Source of the DNA: Chitiniphilus purpureus
GTDB lineage: Bacteria > Pseudomonadota > Gammaproteobacteria > Burkholderiales > Chitinibacteraceae
Assembly (NCBI RefSeq): GCF_025642115.1
Contig: NZ_CP106753.1
Coordinates: forward strand, 3,061,501-3,125,500
Direction of reading: 5' to 3'
DNA length: 64,000 nucleotides
Shown here: in pieces, positions 28,812 to 39,022 of the stretch
Layout of the letters: each line of letters starts with the position of its first letter
Position numbering within the stretch: the stretch's first letter is position 1
Notes under the pieces: generated by a model
Told to the model about the DNA's origin: nothing
The model's database searches: none
What the model saw: the letters and a program-made list of their open reading frames with translations, nothing else
Position numbers and translations under genes: made by a program

Positions 28812-29504
28812 TCACTTGGCGCCCTCCAGCATGCGGCAGACCTCGTCCTTATCATTGAACATCAATGCGTCGATGATCGACAACCCTGGGACGAATTCAG
28901 GAGCGAATTGAGGGTAAGAGGGAAGGGTGACATCGACGAACCCGAGACGTACACCAATGCTGTCGAAATCCTCCTGGCGATACAGGGATTTTCCTCCAGG
29001 CAGGTTCCAGTATTCCCCGACCGCTTCCTTGGCACAGATATCGACAATACGGTCAACGCTTCTCTTGTCGTCGTTCCCATAGCTGCTGGAGGAAAGCACC
29101 CATTGCCGCTCCAGGCCGAGATAATCGGCAACAGCCATCACGCTACGGCGCGCGACATCCCCTATCGTACCGTCATTCTCTTCAAACACTTCACGGATCA
29201 ACATCGTCACGGGCTCGAAGTAAGGCGCTCGGCGATAGGATTGGCGGAGCGATGCGAAAAGCGATTCCACCCAGTCCACTCCCGGTCTGACCAGAGTTTT
29301 GTTGATCTTTACAAATGAGCTGGCACTCAGGACAGGTACCGTGATGTATCGAACCTCATGATTGAGGAACAGGCGATTCCTGTTGATCCAGCCGCTCTTA
29401 ATGTAATTGACATCGTCGTAGAATACGAACTTGTCCACCTGGGACAGCAACTGGAAGTAGCCGATATACGGGAAGAAATACGGCTGCATGATCGCCAGTT
29501 TCAA
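28812..29504 (-). CDS. WbqC family protein
   Basis: A 230-residue protein starting MKLAIMQPYFFPYIGYFQLL, the hallmark of the WbqC family found in O-antigen and capsule loci. Other conserved stretches are FVFYDDVNYIKSGWINRN and YWNLPGGKSLYRQEDF. Family members are usually next to DegT-type aminotransferases and are thought to modify amino sugars, possibly as acyl or glycyl transferases; the reaction is not well established. It overlaps the aminotransferase stop by 4 nt. Confidence 0.9.
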   Translation of the reverse strand: MKLAIMQPYFFPYIGYFQLLSQVDKFVFYDDVNYIKSGWINRNRLFLNHEVRYITVPVLSASSFVKINKTLVRPGVDWVESLFASLRQSYRRAPYFEPVTMLIREVFEENDGTIGDVARRSVMAVADYLGLERQWVLSSSSYGNDDKRSVDRIVDICAKEAVGEYWNLPGGKSLYRQEDFDSIGVRLGFVDVTLPSYPQFAPEFVPGLSIIDALMFNDKDEVCRMLEGAK

Positions 29505-30622
29505 CGGGCCACCCCGGCCAGCAGGTCAATGATCCTGGTCAGATTTTCCTCATCCAGACCAGGATAGATCGGCAGACAAAGCACCTGCTGCGCCACGGCA
29601 CTCGCCACAGGCAGATTGTCACGATCGGCGGAAGGCAGGCCGCGATACATCGGGAACTCAGTGATCAGCGGATAGAAATAGCGGCGTGAATAGATGCCGG
29701 CGTCCTTCAGCTTCTGGTAAAGCCCGTCCCGACTCAGCGGATATTCCGACCCGACCAGGATGGGAAAATAGGAATAATTGGCCCGCTCCTGCCCTGCCCT
29801 TTGCAAGCAACGGATGCCTGGCACGTGCTGCAATGCCTGGCGATATCGTGTATCAATCGCTTTGCGCCGCTCCAGCGCCTGGTCGATATGCTGCAGTTGC
29901 AATAGGCCGAAGGCCGCGTTGATCTCGCTCATCTTGCCGTTGATGCCCGGGGCGACCACCGTCACCTCGTCGACGAAGCCGAAGTTCTTCAGCCGATCGA
30001 TGCGCAGCTTGATCTTGTCATCCGGGCAAATGATTGCACCGCCCTCGAAGGTATTGAATACCTTGGTTGCATGAAAGCTCAATACGGAGAGGTCACCATG
30101 GTTCAATACGCTACCGGAGACCAGTTCAACGCCAAAGGCATGGGCAGCGTCGTAGATCACCTTGAGATTGTAATTGTCTGCAATCCGCTGTATCGCATCG
30201 ATGTCGCATGGATTGCCGTAGCAATGCACCGGCATGATGGCCGTCGTCTGTGGCGTGATGGCAGCTTCGATCTTTGCTGGGTCAAGGTTCAGCGTAACGG
30301 GATCGATATCCACGAATACTGGCTTGATCCCGTTCCAAAGCAGCGAGTGGGCCGTTGCGACAAAGGAATAAGGTGTGGTGATCACCTCGCCGGTAATCCG
30401 TAGTGCCTGCAAGGCGGTCACCAGGGCGATCGTGCCGTTGCTGAACAGCGAGATATGCTTTACACCCAGATACGCACACAGCGCCGCTTCCAGCTGCTGA
30501 TGGAAAGGGCCGCCATTGGTCAGCACCTTGCCCTCCCAGATCTGCTCTAGGTAGGGAACGAATTCCTCCAGCGGCGGCAGGTAGGGTTGGGTTACATAAA
30601 TCGGTTTGCTGTTGTTGGCCAT
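29501..30622 (-). CDS. DegT/DnrJ/EryC1/StrS sugar aminotransferase
   Basis: A 373-residue PLP enzyme (aspartate aminotransferase fold) that converts a keto sugar nucleotide into an amino sugar. The PLP Lys lies in LSFHATKVFNTFEGGAI, with the phosphate site in SNGTIALVTALQ and VIYDAAHAFG. The N-terminal VTQPYLPPLEEFVPYLEQIW fits the VioA/FdtB/PglE group. With the 4,6-dehydratase at 13.4 kb and the acetyltransferases it could make a 4-acetamido-4,6-dideoxy sugar; a 3-amino sugar cannot be excluded. Confidence 0.92.
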   Translation of the reverse strand: MANNSKPIYVTQPYLPPLEEFVPYLEQIWEGKVLTNGGPFHQQLEAALCAYLGVKHISLFSNGTIALVTALQALRITGEVITTPYSFVATAHSLLWNGIKPVFVDIDPVTLNLDPAKIEAAITPQTTAIMPVHCYGNPCDIDAIQRIADNYNLKVIYDAAHAFGVELVSGSVLNHGDLSVLSFHATKVFNTFEGGAIICPDDKIKLRIDRLKNFGFVDEVTVVAPGINGKMSEINAAFGLLQLQHIDQALERRKAIDTRYRQALQHVPGIRCLQRAGQERANYSYFPILVGSEYPLSRDGLYQKLKDAGIYSRRYFYPLITEFPMYRGLPSADRDNLPVASAVAQQVLCLPIYPGLDEENLTRIIDLLAGVAR

Positions 30623-30664
30623 ATCAATGCTTTTCCAGACCCTTGCTCGTATGCAGCGGGATGC

Positions 30665-31708
30665 TCAGCAGCTTTTCAGCCGGCGGATGTACCAGGGCAT
30701 GGCAAGCTTGATGCCGTCTGCCAATGCATACCGGGGTGCATAGCCAAGCAGGGATTCCGCCTTGCCGATCGCCGCTTGCGAGTGACGCACATCGCCGGCT
30801 CTGAAGTCGCGATGTAGCGGTTGTTGCCGGTAGCTGATGTCTTCGGCTGCCAGCGCCTCCTGGATGGCGGCAAACAGCTGCAACAGCGTGGTGCGTCCAC
30901 CCACTGCCACGTTGTACACCTGATTGCAGGCCGCCTTGTCCTGCACCGTGGCGGACAGCAGGTTGGCCTGGATCACGTTCTCGATGAAGCAGAAATCCCG
31001 GCTGGTCTTGCCATCCCCGTTGATATGGATGGGCTCGTTGCCGATCATGGCGGCGGTCCACTTGGGAATCACCGCCGCGTAGGCGCCATCCGGGTCCTGT
31101 CGTGGGCCGAACACATTGAAATAGCGCAAACCGATCGATTGCAGGCCATAGGTCTTGCCAAAGACATCGGCATACAGCTCATTCACGTATTTGGTGACCG
31201 CATACGGCGACAGCGGCTTGCCGATCACGTCCTCCACCTTGGGCAGGCCTGGGTGGTCGCCATAGGTGGAGCTGGAGGCGGCATAGACGAACCGCTTCAC
31301 CTGCGCATCACGCGCAGCGACCAGCATGTTCAGGAAGCCCGTGATATTGGCGGCGTTGGTGGTGATGGGGTCAGCCACGCTGCGAGGCACGCTGCCCAGG
31401 GCCGCCTGGTGTAGCACATAGTCCACTTCCCTGCATGCGCGTTGGCAGTCTTCCAAAACCCGGATATCCCCTTCGATGAAACGAAAGCGCGTCCATTGCT
31501 CGGGTGAAACCAGACCACGGACTTCATCCAGATTGCGCTGATGCCCGGTGGCGAAGTTGTCCAGGCCCACGACCCGCTGATCCAGTTTGAGCAGGGTTTC
31601 AAGCAGATTGCTGCCGATGAACCCGGCGACGCCGGTGATCAACCAGGTCCTGGGCGCCGCACGCAGCGCGGCTTGCGTTGTTTCAAAAGGAGTCACGGTT
31701 TTTCTCAA
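30665..31708 (-). CDS. UDP-GlcNAc/UDP-GlcNAcA C4-epimerase, WbpP/TviC type
   Basis: A 347-residue extended SDR. It has [20 protein letters not shown], then [31 protein letters not shown] and the catalytic [12 protein letters not shown], finishing with the sugar-binding [20 protein letters not shown]. These match WbpP and Vi-antigen TviC, which prefer N-acetylated UDP-sugars. The stop codon of the upstream dehydrogenase overlaps its start by 4 nt, the same tviB-tviC order as in Vi and GalNAcA loci, so UDP-GalNAcA is the likely product of the pair. Confidence 0.92.
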   Translation of the reverse strand: MRKTVTPFETTQAALRAAPRTWLITGVAGFIGSNLLETLLKLDQRVVGLDNFATGHQRNLDEVRGLVSPEQWTRFRFIEGDIRVLEDCQRACREVDYVLHQAALGSVPRSVADPITTNAANITGFLNMLVAARDAQVKRFVYAASSSTYGDHPGLPKVEDVIGKPLSPYAVTKYVNELYADVFGKTYGLQSIGLRYFNVFGPRQDPDGAYAAVIPKWTAAMIGNEPIHINGDGKTSRDFCFIENVIQANLLSATVQDKAACNQVYNVAVGGRTTLLQLFAAIQEALAAEDISYRQQPLHRDFRAGDVRHSQAAIGKAESLLGYAPRYALADGIKLAMPWYIRRLKSC

Positions 31709-32979
31709 AGGCGAAGGTCGCTGACGGCTGCCGGGAATACATATTTCAGGTCGTACAGCACGTGGCTGCTCTTACCGTAGCCGCGGGTCTGCGCCACGCC
31801 GGCTTCCTTGAACTGGCGATGCGCCACCGCCATCACGATCGCGTCATAGACGCCGTTTTGCGGCTCGCTCACCGGTGTCAAGCCGTACTCGTGCTCCGCC
31901 TCCCGTGCGTCGACCCACGGGTCGTATACGTCCACTGTGCAGTTGTACTCCTGCAGCTCACGCACGATATCCACCACCTTGGTATTGCGCAGATCCGGAC
32001 AGTTTTCCTTGAAGGTCAACCCCAGCACCAGGATGCGTGCACCATCCACCTGGATGCGCTTCTTGGTCATGGCTTTGATCAGCTGCCCCGCGACGTACGC
32101 GGCCATGCCGTCGTTGAGCCGGCGGCCCGCCAGGATGATTTCCGGGTGATAGCCGATCGCCTGGGCCTTGTGGGTCAGGTAATACGGGTCGACCCCGATG
32201 CAATGCCCGCCCACAAGACCAGGGCGGAACGGCAGGAAATTCCATTTGGTGCCCGCCGCCTGCAACACGGCCTCGGTATCGATGCCCATCTTGTTGAAGA
32301 TCACGGCCAGCTCGTTCATCAAGGCGATATTCAGATCCCGCTGGGTGTTTTCGATGACCTTTGCCGCTTCGGCCACCTTGATGCTAGGCGCCTGATGGGT
32401 ACCGGCAACGATGATTTCGCGGTAGAGCGCATCGACAAGTTCGGCCACTTCGGGGGTGGACCCCGAGGTCACCTTGCGTATCGTGGTCACGCGATGTTCC
32501 TTGTCACCCGGATTGATGCGTTCGGGGCTGTATCCGGCGAAGAAATCCCGGTTGAATTTGAGGCCGGAGATCCGCTCCAGCACCGGCACACAGTCTTCTT
32601 CGGTGCAACCGGGGTAGACAGTGGATTCATAGATCACGATATCCCCGGGCTTGAGCACACGCCCCACTGTCTCGCTGGCTTTGATTAACGGGATGAGATC
32701 AGGTTGGCGGTGCCGGTCGATCGGGGTCGGTACCGTCACGATAAAACAGTTGCAATCGCGCAGTGCATCGATATCGGTGGTCAGGCTCAGTCTTTCCGCG
32801 GCAAGCAGCTCCTCGCGCGTCGTCTCCAGGGTAAAGTCCATACCGGCGCGAAGTTGTTCGATACGCTCAGTACTGATATCGAAGCCGACTACCGAGCGCT
32901 TCTTGCCGAATTCAACCGCCAAAGGCAAGCCAACATAGCCAAGACCGATAATGGCTACCTTCAGTTGACTCAGATCCAT
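31705..32979 (-). CDS. tviB: UDP-N-acetyl-D-hexosamine 6-dehydrogenase, TviB/WbpO type
   Basis: A 424-residue UDP-sugar dehydrogenase that oxidises C6 of UDP-GlcNAc (or UDP-GalNAc) to the uronate with two NAD+. It has the NAD loop [17 protein letters not shown], the tail of the dehydrogenase core [15 protein letters not shown] with the catalytic Cys, and [17 protein letters not shown] in the C-terminal UDP-binding domain. Motifs such as [13 protein letters not shown] are those of the TviB/WbpO/WbpA group rather than UDP-glucose dehydrogenases. Confidence 0.94.
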   Translation of the reverse strand: MDLSQLKVAIIGLGYVGLPLAVEFGKKRSVVGFDISTERIEQLRAGMDFTLETTREELLAAERLSLTTDIDALRDCNCFIVTVPTPIDRHRQPDLIPLIKASETVGRVLKPGDIVIYESTVYPGCTEEDCVPVLERISGLKFNRDFFAGYSPERINPGDKEHRVTTIRKVTSGSTPEVAELVDALYREIIVAGTHQAPSIKVAEAAKVIENTQRDLNIALMNELAVIFNKMGIDTEAVLQAAGTKWNFLPFRPGLVGGHCIGVDPYYLTHKAQAIGYHPEIILAGRRLNDGMAAYVAGQLIKAMTKKRIQVDGARILVLGLTFKENCPDLRNTKVVDIVRELQEYNCTVDVYDPWVDAREAEHEYGLTPVSEPQNGVYDAIVMAVAHRQFKEAGVAQTRGYGKSSHVLYDLKYVFPAAVSDLRL

Positions 32980-33003
32980 ATACCCCTCTTTTCAAATAAC
33001 TGA

Positions 33004-34170
33004 TTACGCTTTTCGAAGCTGGTTGTACTCCAACCAGCTTGCCCGACCCAATATAAACCCACATGCAAGAACAACAGCCAGGATCGTGCTGAAAATAACA
33101 ATGAGTGCACGCCTGGGGCCGGATTTCTTTTCCGGAGGAAGCGCTGTATCAATAACCTGGACCAGCACGCCTTCATTGGCCTCGTCCAAGCGTGCAATTT
33201 CAAATTGCTTGGCCAAGGTTTCCAGCAACAGCTCGTTGTATTTCACTTCCCGCAGCGCCCGTATATATTCCAAACCGGCCTTGGGCACTGCCGAGCGTGG
33301 CAAGATGGCCATATCATGGTCGGGATAGCGCCCGAGAAGCTGCGCAAGCTGCCCACGCAACTCCGCCACAGACGCCAGTTCGCGCTGCAGTTCCGGATTC
33401 TCGTTGGTGAATGCCTGGCGCATCATGGAAAGTTTGACCTCTCTTGATGCAATCTCTGCACGCAGTGCCGCGACAGCCTCCAAGGTGGCGCGCCCTTGCG
33501 CTTCAAGCTCCAGAATCCCGGTTTTGGCCTGGATATTGGTCAGGGCAACTTCGGCTGAAGCCAACCGGTTCTTCGTGGCCTTCAGCTGCTGTTCATAGAA
33601 CAGTCGGCGCTGTGCGGCACTACTGACCGCAAGGAAACCGGTCACCTCCCGCAAGCCCGACACATAGGCATTCGCTATCGCCGCCGCTTGTTTCGCGTCC
33701 TTGTCGGTCACCTGGATCGTGATCAATCCATCCTTGCCCGACGCAATATCGGTAACCAGCTCAAGTCGGCGCAGCGTTTCGTCCCGGGTTTCCGTCTTGT
33801 ATCGCGCCTGCAATCCGAATTGCTTGGCGATTTTCCCCATGACACGTCGGCTTTTCAGCACCGATACGTACAGATCATTGGGATTCTTCAGCCCGATCGA
33901 AGCACCGGCGGCCAATCCGCCAAGCTGGGCCAGGATGGCAGCAGCGGCGGATTGCTGCTGCTGCGGTGGCATAATCGTGGTCTTGGCGCTGTAGACATTC
34001 GGCTGCAGCAACGCATAGATGATGGCAACGACAGCCGCCAGGGCACCAACCCCTGCGATCACGCGCCGATAAGGCCAGAGCGTGGAACACACCGCGAACA
34101 CGCTCACTTCCGTACTCATGGCTTTTGCTTGCACTTGCTTTTCATCCATTGCCGTGGGGTCTGTCGTCAT
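33004..34170 (-). CDS. Wzz-type polysaccharide chain-length regulator
   Basis: A protein of about 388 residues with two transmembrane helices, near the N-terminus (VIAGVGALAAVVAIIYALL) and near the C-terminus (ALIVIFSTILAVVLACGFIL). Between them is a long periplasmic helical region with coiled-coil character. PDHD... and the proline-containing segment before the second helix (DTALPPEKKSGPRRALIV) match Wzz/PCP proteins, which set O-antigen or capsule chain length together with Wzy. No C-terminal kinase domain is present. The ATG at 34170 was preferred over a GTG 9 nt upstream. Confidence 0.9.
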   Translation of the reverse strand: MTTDPTAMDEKQVQAKAMSTEVSVFAVCSTLWPYRRVIAGVGALAAVVAIIYALLQPNVYSAKTTIMPPQQQQSAAAAILAQLGGLAAGASIGLKNPNDLYVSVLKSRRVMGKIAKQFGLQARYKTETRDETLRRLELVTDIASGKDGLITIQVTDKDAKQAAAIANAYVSGLREVTGFLAVSSAAQRRLFYEQQLKATKNRLASAEVALTNIQAKTGILELEAQGRATLEAVAALRAEIASREVKLSMMRQAFTNENPELQRELASVAELRGQLAQLLGRYPDHDMAILPRSAVPKAGLEYIRALREVKYNELLLETLAKQFEIARLDEANEGVLVQVIDTALPPEKKSGPRRALIVIFSTILAVVLACGFILGRASWLEYNQLRKA

Positions 34171-34271
34171 GGGTTGCACGACTGGGCAGTGTCAGAAGAA
34201 GGCCATCCACTGCCGCTAAGCTCCTGAAAATCAACGTGTTCGTGCCTGCGTCGCACATCTGGCAGTGTGCC

Positions 34272-36677
34272 CTAGTCACCCAGCACCTTGATCGCCGCCG
34301 CCCCGGTGCCGAAATTGGCCAGGATCTGGGTCCAGTCGAGCAGGCTGCGCACGAATGACTTGCGGTCCACCTTCTCGGGCACCACCACAGTGTCGCCGGG
34401 CAATGCAGTCAGCGAGGCCACGCGACCGAAGGTGGATTGCTGGTTGCTGATCACCGAGCCATCGGCGCGGATCACGAAGAGGCTGCTTTCGTCCGCGGTG
34501 CGGGTGGGGCCGCCGGCCAGTGCAATGTATTCGCCCAGTTCCCGCTTGCCGTCGAACAGGTAGGCCGTGTTCTTGCTGAATACCGAGCCGAGCACCGATA
34601 CCGTGCCCGGGATCGCCGGCACGTAAAAGCGGTCACCGTTCTCCAGCAACACGTTGGGGATATCGCCCACCATCCTGGCGCCCGCACGCAGACCCAAGAC
34701 GATGCGGCCGGTGGTCGGTGTCTCACGGATGCGCTTGGCCGCGGCGATCTGCTGCTGCGCCGCCACCTGTGCCGCCGGCACATCCTGGGCGTTGAGCGCA
34801 TTCTGCGCGGTATCGACCGCCTGCGCCTGCGCCGCCTCCTCAAGGAAGGTGGCCAGCTGATCCATCTGCTTGCGCTGCTCGAGCTTGACGCTCTCGCGGG
34901 TGAACTCGGCGCCATACAGGTAGGCGGCTCCGGTCAGCCCTCCGACCCGTTCCAGCAGCTGGCGCAAGGTGGTGCCCGGCTCGACCTCATACACCCCCGG
35001 GGCCGCGATTTCGCCCTCCAGCCGGATATAGCGGGTCTGGCTGCTGCCAGCGACCCGGATCTCCGCCTTGGAAAAGATATGCACCACGTCGCCGGGCTGC
35101 AACAGCACATCCTGCGCCGGCTCACCGGCCAGGGCCTGGGCCAGGTTGAACGGAATCAGCCGTGAACGGTACTCGCTGTCCACCCGTTCGATGGTGGCGT
35201 AGTCCCAGTTCACTTCGTTGTTCGGGTCGCTGAATTTGGAGAGCAGCTGGTTCGCCGTCAGGTCTTCCCCGGCCCCGGCCTCCTGCGTGCGCTCGCGTTT
35301 GCCCAGCCAGAACTGCGGGTCCACCACGAGCTGCCGGCTGGGGATCAGATCCGAGACCCGCATGCCTTCCCACCAGGGCATGCGCAGCGACTGCGCCACA
35401 TGTCCTTTCAGGATCACCAGGTTTTCCACCTGCTGACTCAGCTGGTAGACCTGCACCACATCTCCGGCTGCCAGCTTGAAGCCGGGGGCGGCCTCGATCG
35501 TGGTCTGCTCCACCACCCTTTTCTTCTGCCGATCGACCCGCTCCACCGTCAGTTGGCCGTCCAGCCCCGAGCCATCCAATCCACCGGCCCAGTCCAGCAG
35601 CTGGGCCAACGATTCGCCGTCGGAGAGCTCGTAGATCGCAGGCACCTTGACCCCGCCGTAGATGGCCACCTGCGGCCCGACGGCGGCCACGTGCACCACG
35701 TCGCCGGGCTGCAACAACCAGTCGCCGCTCTTGTCCCCCGCCAACAGCAGCGGATACAGATCGAAGGTATGGACCGTCCTGCCACCGCGCTTGACGGTGA
35801 TCCTGCGCAGGCTGCCGGTGTCGGCAATCCCGCCTGCCGCGCCGAGCGCGTTGACAATAGTGCTCAATGCCGGCAATGCGTAGCTGCCCGGCGCCTTCAC
35901 CTGGCCGGCCAGGAATACCTGCACCGACTTCAGCTGGCCCATGGTGACTGCGAGTTCAAAGTTGCGGAACACGCGGCCGATTTCCTTCTGCAGGTAAGGC
36001 TTGAGTTCGCCGAAGCTCACCCCGACCACGCGCACGGTACCGACGCGCGGAATGAACACCGCGCCCGCGCGATCCACCGTAAGTGCCAGATCGGCATCGA
36101 GCTGGCCCCAGATGCGCAGCGAAAACGTATCACCCACCCCCAGCCGGTAGTCCGGCGCCACCTGGCCGCCTTCGAGCGGCACTCGGCTGCCCGAAGCGCG
36201 CAGTGCAGCGATGCCGAACACGGGCAATGGCTTGTTGGTGGTCTGGCAGAGGTAGCGCTGAAAGCTGGTGAGCCTGGGCACAGGCGGCGTCTTGGGCAGG
36301 AGCTGAGGATCGGCAAGACCGGGCTGGATCATGCCGGTGCGACCATGCCAGCGAGTGTCCACCTTGCCGCCCGGAACCGGCGTGACCGGGGTCGGGTTGA
36401 GCTCATCGCACGACAGCGGGGTTTCTTCCGCATCGTGGCGCATCAACCCGGCACCATGACTCCGGCTGACCCCGGTGGCGTCGGGCGGCCACGGCAGCGG
36501 CTGCTGCAGATTGGGAATGGCGTACGCGCCCTGGGCCGGAAATGCGCCTTCCATCTGGCCCGCGGGCACGACCGGGCAATCGCCGGTGCCCGACAGGCAG
36601 GGGGTCGGTGCGGCTGCCACGCCGGCCTGCAACATGAGCAGGAAAAAACCGGCGGTCACAATATTCAGGATTTTCAT
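34272..36677 (-). CDS. SLBB-domain polysaccharide export protein
   Basis: An 801-residue exported protein: signal peptide at residues 1-23, a proline-rich linker, a Poly_export domain near 175-250 (DYRLGVGDTFSLRIWGQLDADL), then several SLBB domains (for example VFLAGQVKAPGSYALPALST, VAIYGGVKVPAIYELSDGES and GEIAAPGVYEVEPGTTLRQL). Wza-family outer-membrane exporters share this order, but this protein is about twice the length of Wza and lacks a clear lipobox. It would form the periplasmic/outer-membrane conduit for the locus. The start at 36677 is the ATG just before the signal peptide; 94 nt separate it from the Wzz gene. Confidence 0.9.
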   Translation of the reverse strand: MKILNIVTAGFFLLMLQAGVAAAPTPCLSGTGDCPVVPAGQMEGAFPAQGAYAIPNLQQPLPWPPDATGVSRSHGAGLMRHDAEETPLSCDELNPTPVTPVPGGKVDTRWHGRTGMIQPGLADPQLLPKTPPVPRLTSFQRYLCQTTNKPLPVFGIAALRASGSRVPLEGGQVAPDYRLGVGDTFSLRIWGQLDADLALTVDRAGAVFIPRVGTVRVVGVSFGELKPYLQKEIGRVFRNFELAVTMGQLKSVQVFLAGQVKAPGSYALPALSTIVNALGAAGGIADTGSLRRITVKRGGRTVHTFDLYPLLLAGDKSGDWLLQPGDVVHVAAVGPQVAIYGGVKVPAIYELSDGESLAQLLDWAGGLDGSGLDGQLTVERVDRQKKRVVEQTTIEAAPGFKLAAGDVVQVYQLSQQVENLVILKGHVAQSLRMPWWEGMRVSDLIPSRQLVVDPQFWLGKRERTQEAGAGEDLTANQLLSKFSDPNNEVNWDYATIERVDSEYRSRLIPFNLAQALAGEPAQDVLLQPGDVVHIFSKAEIRVAGSSQTRYIRLEGEIAAPGVYEVEPGTTLRQLLERVGGLTGAAYLYGAEFTRESVKLEQRKQMDQLATFLEEAAQAQAVDTAQNALNAQDVPAAQVAAQQQIAAAKRIRETPTTGRIVLGLRAGARMVGDIPNVLLENGDRFYVPAIPGTVSVLGSVFSKNTAYLFDGKRELGEYIALAGGPTRTADESSLFVIRADGSVISNQQSTFGRVASLTALPGDTVVVPEKVDRKSFVRSLLDWTQILANFGTGAAAIKVLGD

Positions 36678-36823
36678 TGGGATACAACGCTCTTTCTTGT
36701 TCTGCACAGCTGCTATGCAACACCGCAGGGCAGCCACGCAAGAAACTGACGACCCGTGCCGGCCGGACCCGGATTTGTGCCGTCCATATGCAGCGGCGAA
36801 CAATCTTTCTACAGTCTTTTACT

Positions 36824-38902
36824 TCAGCGCAGCAGATTATCCATCAAATCCGGTGAATTCATGTCTACAAATGCTTTTTTCTCGAGCAGGTCATACAGGT
36901 CGCCCGGCCAGGCCACCATCTGGCCGACATCGCGTGTCCATGGCGCCAGCGACACAGCGGCGGATGCCTGCGTATCCTTGGTCAGCATGATGGTCAGCGG
37001 GATCGAGACGAAGACGCCCTTGTCGCGATAGGGGCTCGATGGCGATCCAGGCGAGGTGATGTCGTCACCATTGGTGACGGTGTACCAGCCGCCGATCTCG
37101 ATGCCATTGGCAAAGCGCCGCTTCAACTCGAAACGCACGCCTTCGTCCTTGGCAAGGAAGCGGCCGACCCGGGCGGTGGCGGTCAGCGCGTAGGGCAGGC
37201 GCACATGCAGGTTGGCAAAACCGGTCAGCGTGTCGTAGTCCCTGAAACCGAACCAGCCTTCGGTATCGCGCTGGCGCACCCAGTCCACATTCAGGTCCAG
37301 CGCCCAGGGTTGCTCGGCCGGGTAGTAAAGCACCTGCCCACCGACGCCACCGTACATCTGCTCGTACAGTCCGCCGCTGGCGCGCGCGTACCAACGCGGC
37401 GCCAGATGCCAGGTCTTGTTCAGGTACAGCGTGTTCAGGCGCACCGGCGCATCGTCCAGGTAGTCGGCGATGTCCGAGCGCACATGCGGCAGCGTGCTGT
37501 TGGAAGGCTGTGTGACATCGCTGACGTTCTCCAGCACCGAAGCCACCACCGACGTGCTCAGATAGGTCTGCTCGCCCAGCTGCTTGCGATAGCCCGCCGA
37601 CACCCCGACGTCGTACTTCAGGATGCCGCTGGGATCGTTGAAGAAGAACCGCGTCACCGGTGCGATGCGGATGCGGCTGGATGAGGCATCCTCCCCCTTG
37701 AGGCGGATCGCATCGCCGTCTTCGATGAGCTCCAGTTTCATCTGGCCCACTTCGTCGAACGCGCCCCACATCGGACTGTCATCGTGTACTTCGGCCAATG
37801 TGGCCGGGTCGGCATAGGCGACGCTGACGGTGGGTTCAAGTGCCGCGCGTTCGACAGCGCCGGAAAAATACCCCTGCAGCTTGTCCGCATCGGCAAAGGC
37901 ATAGGTGGCCACCGGCACGTCGGCCACGCCATAGGTGATCTCCAGCCGCTGGGTCTGCACCGGCCCCAACGCCAACGCCACCCGCGCCGCGCGCCCCACC
38001 GCCCGGTGCATTTCCGAGATCCGGCTGTTCGACAAGGACAGCTTGAGCGTGCCCGCGCGGTAATGCACCGCGATATTGCGGAACTGCTGCCTCGTCAGCG
38101 CATCGACCAGGCGCTGGCGCAGTGCCGGATCGCCCTGCCATTGCGCTTCGGTCGGCCGCTCCACCGTCGCCATATAGGGCTGCGGCTCGTGGATCAACGG
38201 CAGGAAGCGCTTGCTGTCCATCGGGATATCGACAAAGGCGTTCACGCCAAGCTTGGCATGCTCGCTGTAGCTCACCTGCGCGCCCAGCCATCCCCAACGG
38301 TATTCGAGCCCGGCCGCGTAGCCCTTGTCATAGCTGCCGGCCTTGGAACGGCGATCGGACTGGGAGTACCGGTAGTCAGTGGCATCGTATTCCGCGACGA
38401 CCGACCAGTTGTCGTTGACCTGCCAGCGCGCGCCGCCGAATACGCCATCGATCCGGTCGGTGCCATAGCCCAAGCTCAGATCGAGCGGACCCAGGCGCTT
38501 GCTGGCCACGACGTACTGGGCGCGGAACAACCGGGTGCCGTGGAAATCCTTGGCGCCGATCGCCAGTGCGGGCAACCAGCCGTCTTCCGCCATGAGTCGT
38601 AGCTTGGCCCCGAAGGACTTGTCCTTGTTGTCGCCATAGGCACCGCCCAGACCGCTCGGCACACCGGCAATCCGGGTATACGTCGCCGAGAGTTCCAGCC
38701 ACGGCAACAGGGTGACCGAGGACCAGAACGCCGAGTAGGGATCGCCGTAGCTGTAGCCGATCAGCCAGTCGTCATGCCCGCCCACCCACGCATCCGGCAT
38801 ATGGACAAGGCCCGAGGTGCCGTCCAGGCTCGGGTTGGCAGCCAGGGAAAAAGCAGGGATTGCAGCGAGAAAACAAGCAGTTATCGCGGTCAGCTTGAAC
38901 AT
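36824..38902 (-). CDS. yjbH: YjbH-family exopolysaccharide outer-membrane protein
   Basis: A 692-residue exported beta-barrel-type protein (DUF940/YjbH family). The signal peptide is MFKLTAITACFLAAIPAFSLA, followed by the family opening SLDGTSGLVHMPDAWV. The rest consists of alternating amphipathic strands with many aromatic residues. YjbH belongs to the yjbEFGH operon of E. coli, linked to extracellular polysaccharide; the protein is likely an outer-membrane porin-like partner of the SLBB exporter downstream. A terminator-like hairpin lies between it and the yjbE-like gene upstream. The 146 nt between it and the SLBB gene show nothing definite. Confidence 0.88.
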   Translation of the reverse strand: MFKLTAITACFLAAIPAFSLAANPSLDGTSGLVHMPDAWVGGHDDWLIGYSYGDPYSAFWSSVTLLPWLELSATYTRIAGVPSGLGGAYGDNKDKSFGAKLRLMAEDGWLPALAIGAKDFHGTRLFRAQYVVASKRLGPLDLSLGYGTDRIDGVFGGARWQVNDNWSVVAEYDATDYRYSQSDRRSKAGSYDKGYAAGLEYRWGWLGAQVSYSEHAKLGVNAFVDIPMDSKRFLPLIHEPQPYMATVERPTEAQWQGDPALRQRLVDALTRQQFRNIAVHYRAGTLKLSLSNSRISEMHRAVGRAARVALALGPVQTQRLEITYGVADVPVATYAFADADKLQGYFSGAVERAALEPTVSVAYADPATLAEVHDDSPMWGAFDEVGQMKLELIEDGDAIRLKGEDASSSRIRIAPVTRFFFNDPSGILKYDVGVSAGYRKQLGEQTYLSTSVVASVLENVSDVTQPSNSTLPHVRSDIADYLDDAPVRLNTLYLNKTWHLAPRWYARASGGLYEQMYGGVGGQVLYYPAEQPWALDLNVDWVRQRDTEGWFGFRDYDTLTGFANLHVRLPYALTATARVGRFLAKDEGVRFELKRRFANGIEIGGWYTVTNGDDITSPGSPSSPYRDKGVFVSIPLTIMLTKDTQASAAVSLAPWTRDVGQMVAWPGDLYDLLEKKAFVDMNSPDLMDNLLR

Positions 38903-38945
38903 ATCCGGTCGGCTTAGGAGAGGGGGAACGGGACAATCCAAACAA

Positions 38946-38970
38946 ATAGCCCGGTTTGGAACCGGGCTAT
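38946..38970 (-). terminator. Rho-independent terminator between yjbE-like gene and yjbH
   Basis: On the minus strand: a perfect 11-bp stem ATAGCCCGGTT/AACCGGGCTAT, 3-nt loop, then TTGTTTGG. It lies 52 nt after the yjbE-like stop and 43 nt before the yjbH start, so it should separate or attenuate expression of the small gene from the long locus. Confidence 0.75.
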
Positions 38971-39022
38971 CTGTACATCGGGCAATGGATCAGGCCATCA
39001 ATCGCACTGCCGCACCGACTGC

